Source: Hawksworthiomyces lignivorus (lineage: Eukaryota; Ascomycota; Sordariomycetes; Ophiostomatales; Ophiostomataceae). From it: a stretch of DNA of 64,000 nt. Positions within the stretch are counted from its first letter, which is position 1; each line of letters opens with the position of its first letter. This document shows, one piece after another, positions 33,249-45,351 of this stretch. The notes under the pieces are model-generated. The model was not told the DNA's origin. It worked only from the letters and a program-made list of their open reading frames with translations, and ran no database searches. Location: the NCBI GenBank assembly GCA_002917075.1, contig NTMA01000114.1:61279-125278 (forward strand), given 5' to 3'. Made by a program: the position numbers and the translations under genes.

Positions 33249-36200
33249 ATGTCGGCGTATGCGACGTTTATTGACCTCACCTCTGACTCTGACTCGGATA
33301 GCTTCCCGACCTCACCTTTTTCTAATTCGCAAAAGCCCACGCCAAGCGGCAAGGCTGGGAGAACGACGACCACAGTAACACGAACGACAATTGCGCCGCC
33401 AGCACCACCGGCGCCGGCACGGCCACGACCGCAAGATCGGGTGGCAAAGCCTAAGCCAAAGATGAAAGCAAAACCAAAACTATCCCAAATCAATGCATCT
33501 TCTATAAAATCTCCGGCACAATATCCTGCTCCAGTCCAGCGCCTCCGGGACGACCCTTCTGCTCTCCTCAACAAGCTCAATGCCGCGCAGCGGCGGGCCG
33601 TGACATCTCACTCGGCTACTGTAGCCATTCTGGCTGGTCCTGGCAGCGGCAAAACGCACACATTGACCTCCCGTGTTGCATGGCTAATTGACGTGACGGG
33701 CTATCGGCCCCAGGACGTCATCGTGGCCACGTTCACAGTCAAGGCCGCGCGCGAGATGAAGGAGCGCATTGGCAAGGTTCTGGGTGAAGAACTCGCAAAG
33801 AAGATTGTTCTTGGCACTTTCCACAGCGTGTCGCGTCGGTATCTGGCCATCTATGGCAAGCGGATCGGCATCGAGCCAAACTTTAGTATCATCGACGACG
33901 CCGACTCTAAAGCCGTAATTGCCCGCATTGTCAAGCGGCTCAACTTCCAAATAGACACTGGTATGGCACGGGGCTGGATCAGCAAGAAGAAGGCCAAGGG
34001 ATGCCTCGGAGAAGACCAGCCGCAGCCGCAGCAGCAGAACCAGCAGCAGCGGCCTGGGCGGCCACCGCTGCCGGGCAACCGCACCAAAGAGCTTGAGAAG
34101 ATCCTCAGCGAGTACCAGGACCACCTCGACAGTCTGAACCTGCTCGATTACGACGACCTGCTGGTCAAGTGCGCCGAGCTGCTGCGCAAGCACCCAAAGT
34201 GCGTGGCCAACGTGCAGGCCGTCCTGATTGACGAGTACCAGGACACCAACGGCATCCAGTTCGAGCTCATGAAGCTCCTCGCCCAGGCGCGGAACCGCAT
34301 CACCGTCGTGGGCGACCCGGACCAGAGCATCTACGGCTGGCGGTCGGCCGAGGCCACCAACCTGTTTCGGTTCCTGGGCGACTTCCCGGGCACGGCTGAG
34401 ATCGCGCTCGAGGAGAACTACCGCTCCTCGCAGCGCATCCTGACCACGTCCCTCCAGGTCATCCAGCAAGACCAAGAGCGCTACGAAAAGAGCCTGCTGC
34501 CCATCCATAAGAAGGGTGCGCTGCCGGTTCTCCGCAGGCTGATGGACTCCGGCAGAGAAGCAGAATGGATCATAGCCGAGATCCGCCGCGCCATCTTGAT
34601 GTCGGGCAAGATGCTGGACCACGGCGACGTGGCTATCCTCATCCGCTCTGCCTTTCTCTCCCGGCCCATCGAGCAGGCCTTGGGCGCCGCCGGAATCCCG
34701 TACCGCATGATTGGTGAGCTGCTACTACCTTACAAACTACGCGGTTCACAAAATTGGGCGAAATATGCGAGGCTAACAGAACATTCAACTCTGATCAGGA
34801 GGACACAAATTTTTTGACCGGGCGGAAATCAAGGTTCTCTTGGATTACCTGCGCGTCATCCACCAACCCACCAACAACGACGCTCTCTGCCGCATCATCA
34901 ACGTCCCACGGCGTGCCATAGGAGTCAAAACGCAGAAGTTGTTGATCGAGGAAGCTGAAGGTGGCAAAATCAGCCTTTGGGCGCTGATCTTAAAGTATTG
35001 CAATGGCGAACTCACAGCCGAAGCACAGCTCAAAAAATGTCAGAAGAAGATTAATGACCTCGTTGAGATGATTCAGCACTTCCAAGGGCAGTTAAAATCT
35101 GGGTCGGATAAAGACGCAGACACAAAATCGTCTTCAAAGTCATTGAACCTAGTCGAACTTTTAGAAGCTGTCATCGAGCGGCTAAAGTACAAAGACTACA
35201 TCAGCGCCACGTACTGCGACGAGGAAGAGTCGCGATGGAGCAATGTCCAGGAGCTCTTAAAATTGGCTGGCGAGTTCATGAGAGACGCTAAAAAATTGGA
35301 GCTAGAAGATGAGCTTCCAGAAGTGGACGGTGTTGAGCAGACCAAGGAGACGGATGTTCTAGCCAAATTTCTGGCTAATGTCAGCCTGTCGACTGATGCG
35401 GACAAGAAGTCCGAAGAAGAAGGGAAGCCGATGGTGACAATCTCGACCATTCACGCCGCGAAAGGTCTGGAGTGGCCAATCGTTTTCATACCGGCCGCCT
35501 ATGACGGATCTCTGCCACACAGCCGGTCCGAGGACACCAAAGAAGAGCGGCGACTGCTCTATGTGGCCATGACGCGAGCCAAATGTCTCTTGAACATCAG
35601 CTACGCCCTCTTTGGTTCTTACGAGAAAGAAGAGCAAGCGTTATCACCGTTTCTAGAACCTATCGCTTCAACATGCTTTGCAGAGCATGGGCCCTCTTAC
35701 AACAGGGCCCTGTTAGAAGAGATCGGTGACATTCTCCGTCGCAAGGTGCCATCTGAAGAAGATATCTACAAGGCAATGCCAATGCGGGTACCGCTCGAGG
35801 ATGATACCAACCTATTCCCGGTAGACCCTTTAGAGCAGAGCAGATACTATGACAACGGGGACGACAACGGCTACGAGTATTCAAGCCGATGGCGCGGACA
35901 CGGAGGACAACAGCAGACTAAGCGGAGGAAAATGTTTGACACAGCACAGTACGGAGGTGTGATTTCCGCGCCGGGAGAAAGGCCATGGCAAAGAGGGTAT
36001 ACTACCACGATGGAAGGTGCTGCCTCCAACTTTACAATGGCGTCGTTTCCGGGCTTCACAACAGCAAGTGCTCACCAAAGTGCTATGTTGGCGGCAGAAG
36101 CTTCCGCTGCCGCGCAAGAAGCGGAAGCAAAGCGGACTACCACAGCAGCGAACGGCAAGCGTACGGCACCCGCGTTGCCTCCTGGTCAGAAGACCATAAT

Positions 36201-36864
36201 GCAGAGCTTTGTGCGCAGCAATTCTGATACTGGTGCTGTGGCGAGAACTTCACCTGCACTAAAACCACAACCAGTGCTACCCCAACGACCAGCCGGAATG
36301 TTCTCTGCCCAACAAGGGGCACCGGCAGCACCGTCTGGTATTCCTGTCGAGTATACAACCCGCAGGCTCCAAGGCGTCCAGTCCAATATGATGACAGGCG
36401 GACAGCCCATGGCAACTACCGCCAACATCGGCGCCGGCCGCGGTCAGCACGAAAGCCAGTCAAAGAGATACGCTCACTTCTCCAGTTCGCCGCCGCCTAT
36501 GGAGGTGCCACCACCGCAACAGCAGTTACCACAATACCATCGTCACCAGATTCCAACACCAATGCAACAGCAACAACCACCATACCGACAGTTGCCACGG
36601 CCACAAGTGTACCAACGGCCTCAGCAGCAGTGGCAACCTGCGGGTAAGGAAAACCATGCCATAGCAGGGCGAATGAGCGAGACTTCCACAAGTAAGGTTG
36701 TCAGTGGCGGTGCTGCTCCGACAGTGCAGTACAGCACCATGTACGGTCAGAGCACTATGAACAGTCGCAAGAGACCAGCACCCGGCGTGGTAGGAGGAAG
36801 CGGCGTTGCCGCGGTGGATAAGCTGCGAATGCCGTTCAAGCCGCCAAGCATCAAACGACCGTAG
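33249..36864 (+). CDS. srs2: SRS2-type UvrD/PcrA-family DNA helicase
   Basis: Predicted exons are 33249-34713 and 34799-36864, giving about 1176 aa. The 85-nt intron has a GTGAGC donor and a GGCTAAC branch. After a ~105-residue Pro/Lys-rich N-terminus come the SF1A helicase motifs: LNAAQRRAV, Walker A GPGSGKT near residue 130, ATFTVKAAREM, the DEYQDTN Walker B near 325, GDPDQSIYGWR, ENYRSS, then STIHAAKGLEWPIVF and RRLLYVAMTRA near the end of the motor. The last ~320 residues are Gln/Pro-rich and disordered, as in fungal Srs2. Yeast Srs2 strips Rad51 from single-stranded DNA to limit recombination, and PCNA recruits it through its tail (family knowledge). A QKTIMQSF segment in the tail resembles, but does not exactly fit, a PCNA-interaction box. 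Other UvrD-like fungal helicases are less likely given the length and tail. Confidence 0.92.
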
Positions 36865-37376
36865 GAGGGGAAATAAAGTCAGAAAATAAGGCAAGCGATA
36901 GCTTAACGTTGATTTACAAGGAGTGCAAAGTTTGGCGTATTGTTAGTTGGTTTTGGTTGGGACGAGGCGTTACTTGCGCAACAGCTTTACGATAGATCGA
37001 TCGTCACCTTGCTTCTAGTCCTTACTTAGTGACGACTGTGTGACAACAAATCAATTGGGATGTCCTACCCGCTAGGAAATATACGGATGAATTAACCTTT
37101 AAAAACTTGTTTGTCTTACCCCTTAATTCCGACCGTAATGCTTGTAGTGCAACTTGCATCCGTAGATTCATCGTGTCGACAGCCTTACGGTTAAGCATAA
37201 CGCCTCACGACCATGTATATAAGACTGCTAACTAGAGACCAGAAGAGCATAAACTCTCTACCAGACAGCAGAATCCAAAAAGAAAAAGGATACACACAGT
37301 TATAAATATCATCATCTTTTAAAACCCACTTGACGAATCTACAAAGGAGAATTAAAGAACACATATCATATTAACT
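36865..37376. other. Intergenic region between SRS2 and the small ORF
   Basis: AT-rich. Presumed 3' UTR of SRS2 plus the promoter of the next gene, including a TATATAAG element at about 37215-37222. No gene is seen. Confidence 0.5.
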
Positions 37377-37703
37377 ATGTCTTATTTTTCGGCTACCACC
37401 ACCATCACCGCTGCCGCTGCACCGCGGCTTGCCTCGCCCATCCTCTACGCTGCGGCCAGGTCTGGCAAACCCGGCAAGCTCGGCACCCTGGCCCCACGGC
37501 CCTTCTCTACCTCGACGCCACGTCTCAATACGATGCCTGGTAGTGCAGCCGTGTCTGCAGGTACACGCCGAGGCGTGTTGGGCTTCTTCCCGCGCCGGGT
37601 GACTTGGGGCGGCGCCTTTGTGCTCTTTGCCCTTGGTTTCGTCGACGGTGTGGTGTCGACCGAGTGGTACTTATCACGGGCGGCCAACAAGGATCGGGCT
37701 TAG
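37377..37703 (+). CDS. Small putative mitochondrial single-pass membrane protein, function unknown
   Basis: A 108-aa intact frame. The N-terminal ~55 residues are rich in Ala, Ser, Thr and Arg without acidic residues, and contain RPFSTSTPRLNT, the kind of sequence seen in mitochondrial targeting peptides and cleavage sites. A single hydrophobic helix (TWGGAFVLFALGFVDGVVS, about 80-98) sits near the C-terminus, preceded by basic residues (FFPRR). The composition is GC-rich in an AT-rich neighbourhood, which supports coding. I do not recognise the family; small inner-membrane complex subunits look like this. The ATG follows an A-rich leader. Confidence 0.6.
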   Translation: MSYFSATTTITAAAAPRLASPILYAAARSGKPGKLGTLAPRPFSTSTPRLNTMPGSAAVSAGTRRGVLGFFPRRVTWGGAFVLFALGFVDGVVSTEWYLSRAANKDRA

Positions 37704-39360
37704 GATAAATAACATGCAAAGATATACTGAAAGATAATGAGAGGATGAAAGAGGGGGAGAGAAGCCGCGGGATGTAACTATGTACAAATCTCTATACACC
37801 ATCTTTGGGACTAGGGTATGTCTTGCATTAGGAAGTTGATACTGTCAACTACGAAAAATCTACACTCATGTAGTTAGGAAGAGACATATCGGGCTATTGA
37901 AGCTATGCATAATACAACCTATCTTCTACACAGACATGCGGCTGTTGGCTCAGGACTCTGTTGATGCGCTAGGAGAAGAGTATTACGTACGGTCAACGGG
38001 AAACTAACGTTGCAGCTCTTTGCGAAGAGGCTTTGAAAGAACACACTCTTTAGCAGGCAGACTCTCAAAGTTGCATGCGGTTAGTACCTGTATATGCATA
38101 AGGCATGCAACCGCATCATAGCGATTCAACTACTCCGCAAAATAAACGTAGCAATTATGGAGCCCTAGACGGGAAGGAGCTCGGCGCTATTTCCTGGGGA
38201 GGTGGCAAGGCCGCACTTCCTATCTCGCACTAGACTAGGGGACCGGTATGTAGACGTTGAGGAAGCAGCATTGAACTGTCGAAACTCGGTAAGAAAGAAT
38301 AGGAAAGAACTCTGCTGGATGCAACAAATAGGCTCAGATGATAAACAACCATCGTGATGTTGTCTCACTTATTCCAAGACAATTCGTGTCCAGCGACCAT
38401 AAGGCACGAGGCGAGCACCACTCATTCGAGTCAGTCAAAATGAAACCCCCTGAGCTGGGACGGACCACTTACAGCAAAAGCCTGCTGGGTGGCCTCCAAT
38501 GGCAATACCTGGCCAGCTTTCTTTGTCGCTCGAATAATAATATACCGCGGCGCAACCAAAGAACAAAGCTCCGAATACTCCGCTTCTGGCCTGTAGTATT
38601 GTCCCTGCAGAGTATTATAACTCCCGCATCGCTACGCTGCATCTGCTAATGACTGGCCTTTTTACCATGTGATGGGAGATTGCCCACCCACGCCGCCATT
38701 TCCCCCCATAGCCAATCCAACTCTACCGCCGGCTTGGCTGGAAATTAACGAAAAGGGGCATGGTGTTATTCTACCCCATGCCGACAAGAGACGCTGCTGT
38801 GGATTAGCTGGCCAACGGGAGATTTTCAAGGTGCCAACCTGTTTGGCAATCTGCCAAGTTCCACCCTATCATCTGCCATCATCTGCCACCTCGTTGTTGT
38901 TAGCCGACTCCAGGCTTCTTTTCCTAGACCCAACTTGGAAAGTATGACCTATGCATCTTTAGCTAGGATGATCTAGCCCCTGTCTCGTCGATAACTGGCT
39001 GCTTATGTGTTTCTCGAATACCATCATTGACCTCCGTTTATTGCGGTGAACGAGAGTAACTCTGGCTTGCCCATGCGGAATGGTGTTACTGCGTAGCATT
39101 TCGCTTGCACTTAGTCCAGGCGCCATACCGCGGGCATCAAAGACTCCGACCGCGTACGTAGCATGGAGGGCGAAGGACAAAATCATGGCACGCGCTCCGA
39201 ATCGATCAACGGATAATTTTTATATAAGAGATCGGCACAAGGCGCTTGGCAACACGCACGACCAGTCCCCCCCTTATACTACGGCAAAGTGGGCGTAAAG
39301 ACTTCCACCCGGGATCACTCTTTGTAAGTCATAGCTTCTCTTTCTATGTCGATGTTTTTG

Positions 39361-39392
<32 letters not shown>

Positions 39393-39676
39393 GAAAAGAA
39401 AAGAAAAGAAAAGAAAAGAAAAGAAAAGAAAAGAAAAGAAAAGAGAACAAGCCAAAACAGAGGCTGTCGAACTGGAGCTAGACGGCATCTTCAACTTGCT
39501 TTGTGTTTGCACGCTCGACCAGCTTGAACAGGGTCTATAGAAAGCACATCGCAACTCGATTTTGATTCTAATATGTGATGCACAGAATCTAGCCAAGCTT
39601 TGTCTGCACCTGGGTGTTCTAGGCTTACCTCTTTATCTGCTTATACTTGTGTACACTCCGGTGCACATCTTGAAGC
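37704..39676. other. Intergenic region upstream of the neutral ceramidase gene
   Basis: No gene supported. It contains the AAAAG microsatellite described separately. Short frames at 38338-38649 and 38669-38947 lack motifs. Confidence 0.5.
39361..39443 (+). repeat. AAAAG pentanucleotide microsatellite
   Basis: Seen directly: an A12 run followed by about 14 uninterrupted AAAAG units, ending about 235 bases before the neutral ceramidase start codon. It is an uninterrupted polypurine tract on the coding strand. Confidence 0.95.
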
Positions 39677-42176
39677 ATGGCATTTTATCACCGTAACTAT
39701 AGCAAGGTGCAGAGCGAACCTAAAGATGAGAACGACATAGAACAAGACGGCCATCCTGAGCGCTCTTCGGCATTCTCCCCTCCGCGGAGGTCGGCTTTTA
39801 TGGCTATTGCCGCTGTGTCATTTTTCGTTCTCGCCTTCTTCGCAGTGTGGCAGATTGGCGCACCGGCTATCTCCTTGCAGGCTGCATCTTCCTCGCCTTC
39901 ATCCAAGACTTCGATACCGCCGGTTGAAAATGCCGACGTTCCGCCGCTGGCTAGGTCCACTCCAAGCGGAGACAAGTATCTCATCGGTGTGGGCAAGGCA
40001 GATATAACTGGGCCCGTGGTTGAGATCAACTTTGGTGGTTATGCTAGCCTGCCGCAGACGGGCACCGGTCTCCGTCAGCGCATCTACTCCCGCGCTTTCA
40101 TTGTTGGAGACGTGAACAATCCGTCCGATCGCTTTGTGTATCTCGTCCTTGATACGCAGTCTGGTGACGCGGCTGTTCGTCTCGGCATCCTCGAAGGCCT
40201 GGCTGCTCTGGGCTCGGACTACTCTGTCTATGGAACGTCCAACGTGGCCGTGACCGGCACCCACCAGCACAGTGGGCCTGGGGCCTGGTTCAACTACTTG
40301 CTTCCTCAAGTCACGAGCCTGGGATTTGATTCACAGAGCTATCAGTCCATTGTTGATGGTGCAGTTCTGTCTATTCAGCGAGCACACGAATCCTTGACAA
40401 TGGTATGTTTCCACCGCAGAGAGAAGCAAAAGATGTGCGGGAAAAAGGCACTTGTCGCTAATTGTATCAGGGCTACCTTGACATCGGGACAACCAACATC
40501 ACAGACGGCAATCTCTCGCGCAGTCTGTATGCTTACATGGCCAATCCAGCTTCTGAACGTGCACAATACTCTGACAGCACTGACAAGACGATGACGCTGG
40601 TGCGCTTCCAGCGCGAGTCTGACCTCAAAAACATCGGTGTATTGTCCTGGTATCCTGTCCACGGCACCTCCATGTTAGAGAACAACACCCACGTTACCGG
40701 CGACAATAAGGGCGTCGCCGCCTACCTATTTGAGCAGGCTATGCTGGACGATCCCAATGCTGCGCCCGGCTTCGTTGCCGGCTTCTCTCAGGCCAATGTC
40801 GGCGATACGACTCCTAACGTCCTGGGAGCCTGGTGTGACGACGGCTCCGGCCAGATGTGTAGCTACGAAAACAGCACTTGCGCCGATGGCAAGTCTCAGT
40901 CTTGCCATGGTCGCGGCCCTGAGTTCCAGAAGCTGGACCTCGGTGTATCAAGCTGCTATGAGATTGGCAAGCGGCAGTTTGCTGGTGCCAAAGACATCTA
41001 CGTGCGTGAAACTGTTTTTTCTCTTCTCGTATGGGAAAGCTATGTTCTAACACTCCTTAGGACGCCTTGGCTTCTTCCTCAGTTCCCGTAGTCGGCACTT
41101 CCGTCAAATCATACCATTTCTACCAGGACATGAGATATTTCCAATTTCAACTTCCCAACGGCACTAATGTCCAGACCTGCCCTGCTTCTCTTGGATATTC
41201 TTTTGCTGCGGGTACTACGGACGGCCCCGGCGCCTTTGACTTTACCCAAAATGATTCCGGATCTTCGGATGCCAGCCCATTGTGGGCTGTAGTTTCAGAC
41301 TTGCTGCGCACCCCGACCCCAGAACAGGTGACTTGCCAGTATCCGAAGCCGATTCTCCTCGACGTTGGCGAAATGGATGAGCCCTATGCTTGGTCGCCAA
41401 ATATTGTCGACATGCAAACGCTGCGTGTTGGCCAGCTGATTATTATCATCTCGCCGTCAGAGGCCACCACCATGTCAGGCCGCCGCTGGAGAAACGCTGT
41501 TCACGATGAGGCTGCGGCTACCTTCCAGAAGGGCCAGGCAGATCCTGTGGTCGTGCTGGGCGGGCCTGCTAACGTCTATGCGCACTACTGTGCAACGCCG
41601 GAGGAATTTACCATCCAGCGCTACGAGGGTGCTAGCACTCTATACGGGCCCTGGGAGCTGCCAGCTTACATCAACGTGACGCTGAGCAATCTGGCGTATC
41701 TAGCTCCGGGAGCCTCAGGCGCACCACCTGCTGGTCCAACACCGCCAGACAATCGCAAGACTTCGCTGAGCTTTATCTCGCCCGTAGTGATGGACAATGC
41801 ACCGATCGGCCAATCGTTTGGCAAGTGCACTTCTCAACCGGCAGCCAGCTACACACGGGGCCAGGTGATCAACGCCACGTTTGTGGGTGCCAATCCGCGC
41901 AACAACCTCCGTCTAGAGGGAACATTTGCGGCGGTCGAGCAGCAAGATAGTAACGGTGACTGGACGCAAGTGCGCAGTGATGCGGACTGGTTCCTTGTGT
42001 ACACCTGGGAGCGCACCAACACCGTCCTCGGTTACAGCCAGGTAACTCTGAGCTGGGAGTCGGAGGCGACAGCTAGCCCCGGAACGTACCGTCTGCGGTA
42101 TTACGGCGACTCTAAGCCTCTGATTGGCTCGATCTCTGCCTTCACTGGCGTGAGCAATTCGTTTACTCTGACTTGA
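39677..42176 (+). CDS. Neutral ceramidase (N-acylsphingosine amidohydrolase, ASAH2/CDase family)
   Basis: Predicted exons are 39677-40402, 40471-41001 and 41061-42176 (all phase 0), giving about 790 aa. A hydrophobic segment at about residues 40-60 after a charged N-terminus suggests a signal anchor, so the enzyme is secreted or faces the lumen. Family landmarks in order are: GVGKADITGP, NFGGYA, TGTHQHSGPG (zinc-site His), SWYPVHGTSM (zinc-site His), NVGDTTPNVLG, VGEMDEPYAWSP, and NVYAHYCATPEEFTIQRYEGAST with the Tyr region near the zinc. An immunoglobulin-like C-terminal domain (about 610-790) follows. The enzyme hydrolyses ceramide to sphingosine and fatty acid. The hexapeptide that normally reads GDVSPN/GDTSPN is GDTTPN here, so the nucleophilic Ser position (residue 356, bases 40810-40812) is Thr. 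Everything else looks intact. The gene converges on TRM8 with about 160 bases between the stops. Confidence 0.93.
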
Positions 42177-42334
42177 GGTCGATGATAATGGTATTTTTGG
42201 GATGATTAGATGCGAAATGAAAATATATAAGGTACCCGCTATTTGTATATATATATTGCTTAATTTTGGTCTCGACTGACCTATGTAATAAGTTCAACAA
42301 GAACATATTTCTTTCTCTAGCACTTTCCCCTCTC

Positions 42335-43481
<1,147 letters not shown>

Positions 43482-43812
43482 GGCGAGAAGAAATGTGTGT
43501 GCTAATTGCTTGACTTGTTTGATGTTTAAAAGCTACTCGAAAGAGATCAAGAGCTTCAAAAACTGAATGAATCTCTTTTTTTTTTACTTGGCGTTATCGA
43601 TAACACTGAATGGAGGGGAGTTTAGCGGCATGTGGGTTGCACTACGTTAGCATAGTCCCGTTAACTAGTGACTCTTAAGTCTCCACATTATAGTCTCGCA
43701 TCCGAAATTCATATACTAGAGAGAGCTTTCGCCACATGCTGCTTCTTCCACCTTGACAACCTCAAAGTTTCTCTCTGTCTCCCTTTGTATTCTCCTAATC
43801 TACCCTCTCATC
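43482..43812. promoter_or_regulatory. Shared divergent promoter region, TRM8 / CCDC174-like
   Basis: Only 331 bases separate the two start codons, which point away from each other, so both promoters must lie here or overlap the genes. An A/T run is visible at about 43577-43586. No specific element was identified. Confidence 0.6.
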
Positions 43813-45039
43813 ATGCCGCAGGATCCAAATCTCTACGGCCAGCGGCCGGCCAAGAAGAAGAAGGGCGAGGAGATGGGGCTGTCCAACACGCTAGACTTTG
43901 CCGCGCAGCTGCAGTCGATCATCAGCTCCTCGTCAGGCCCCGGCGCGAAGAAGAGGAAGAAGGGCGACGCTCTGGCGGATGTCCAGGTCAAGAGACGGAG
44001 CAAGGAGAAGGAGCACGATGGCAGCGACGAGGACGGCCGGCCATCGAAGGCGAAGGCGAGCGGGAAGGGCAAGAAGGGTAGCGCCTCCGCCTCATGGATG
44101 AAGCGGCCAGCAGCTGGCGGCAGCGACGCGGCGGCAGAGCTCGACGCCTACGAGCGGGAGCAGATCCAGAGGCGCATGACGGCCAAGGCGCGGCTGTACG
44201 CGCGCATGCAGCGGGGCGACTACGTGGCGCGCGAGGGCGAGGCGGCGCCGCTAGTGGACTTCGACCGCAAGTGGGCGGAGCGGCGGGATGCGCGGGGCGG
44301 CGGCAGCATTGGCCAAGACAATAGCGGCGACGAAGACGACGAGAGCGACGAGAGTGACGAGAGCGAGGCGAGCGCCGAAGAGGACGACAACGGCGAGATG
44401 GTCGAGCACACAGACGAGTTCGGCCGCACACGGCTGGTGCCCCGCGCCCTGCGCGACCGCCTCGTGCGGCGGCAGCAGCGCGCAGCCCGCGCCGCCGAGG
44501 AGCTGGCCGAGATGCGCGCCCGGCCACCGCCGCCTCCCGGGGGAGGTTCTGGTGGCGACGGCGATGACGACAGCAGCGGACCTCCTAGGATCATCTACGG
44601 CGACGTCATCCAGACGCAGGCCATCGAGGCCGCTGCCGACCTGCCGCTGCCGCGCCCTGGCGGCGGAAGAGACAACGGCAACGACGGCGACGAGGTCGCC
44701 CCCACCCACTACCGCGCGCAGGATGACGTGCGCACGCGCGGCGCCGCCTTCTACGCGTTCGCCGCCGACGATGAGGCCAAGCGCGCCGCGCAGATGGCCG
44801 CCCTCGAGGAGGAGCGCCGCAAGACCGAAGCCGCGCGGGCCGGGCGCGCCGCCCAGCTGGCCGCCCGCAAGGAGGAGCTGGCCTCGCGCAAGGCGGCCCT
44901 GGCTGCACGCGCAGAGCAGCGCGCGCAGACGCAGGCGGACCGCTTCCTCAGCGGGCTGGAGCAGGATCTGTTTGCCGGGGCAGAAGAGAGCGGCGACAGC
45001 AGTGCTGCTGGTGCTGCGGATGCAGACAAGAAAGAATGA
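43813..45039 (+). CDS. CCDC174-like (DUF4078) nuclear protein
   Basis: Single exon of about 408 aa from the ATG at 43813 (MPQDPNLYGQ); the frame is open 20 codons further upstream, but that part is hydrophobic and unlike the family. The N-terminus has a Lys-rich segment (RPAKKKKGEE) and several basic patches that could be nuclear signals. A central acidic Asp/Glu/Ser stretch leads to DEFGRTRLVPR. The conserved DUF4078-like block THYRAQDDVRTRGAAFYAFAADDEAKRAAQMAAL is at about residues 297-330, followed by an Ala/Arg/Glu coiled coil. Metazoan CCDC174 is a nuclear protein associated with the exon junction complex (family knowledge); the fungal function is not established. The composition is extremely GC-rich. 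The family call rests mainly on the RTRLVPR and GAAFYAFA motifs. Confidence 0.82.
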   Translation: MPQDPNLYGQRPAKKKKGEEMGLSNTLDFAAQLQSIISSSSGPGAKKRKKGDALADVQVKRRSKEKEHDGSDEDGRPSKAKASGKGKKGSASASWMKRPAAGGSDAAAELDAYEREQIQRRMTAKARLYARMQRGDYVAREGEAAPLVDFDRKWAERRDARGGGSIGQDNSGDEDDESDESDESEASAEEDDNGEMVEHTDEFGRTRLVPRALRDRLVRRQQRAARAAEELAEMRARPPPPPGGGSGGDGDDDSSGPPRIIYGDVIQTQAIEAAADLPLPRPGGGRDNGNDGDEVAPTHYRAQDDVRTRGAAFYAFAADDEAKRAAQMAALEEERRKTEAARAGRAAQLAARKEELASRKAALAARAEQRAQTQADRFLSGLEQDLFAGAEESGDSSAAGAADADKKE

Positions 45040-45351
45040 CATAGAATATTCTTCATGACAAGCGAGAGACAGGACATAGACAAAATTAATGATACCCATT
45101 TGACATTCAGCAAAGCTCAGCTCTGATCAGTAAAAAAAAGTTAAAGATTTGCTACAGAGATTGGAGCAATATGATGCTATGCTACAACGAAAAAAATGAT
45201 ATATACACAGAAGTAGGTGTTACAAAGTAAATTCCCAGATTTGGCTCCCTCGCTTTTTGTTGTATCCCGAGTCTTCTAGAACGACACCTGCTCGAACCTC
45301 TTCTACCTCGCTTAGTTTGTTCGTAAATTGAAATGGTTCATAAATGCTCGA
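45040..45351. other. Convergent intergenic region between CCDC174-like and TMF1-like genes
   Basis: AT-rich spacer between two facing stop codons; presumed overlapping 3' UTRs and nothing else seen. Confidence 0.55.

Noticed and set aside
43753..43812. Upstream extension of the CCDC174-like frame (20 codons)
   Set aside because: It is hydrophobic and unlike the family, whereas the ATG at 43813 gives the expected MPQDPNLYG start.
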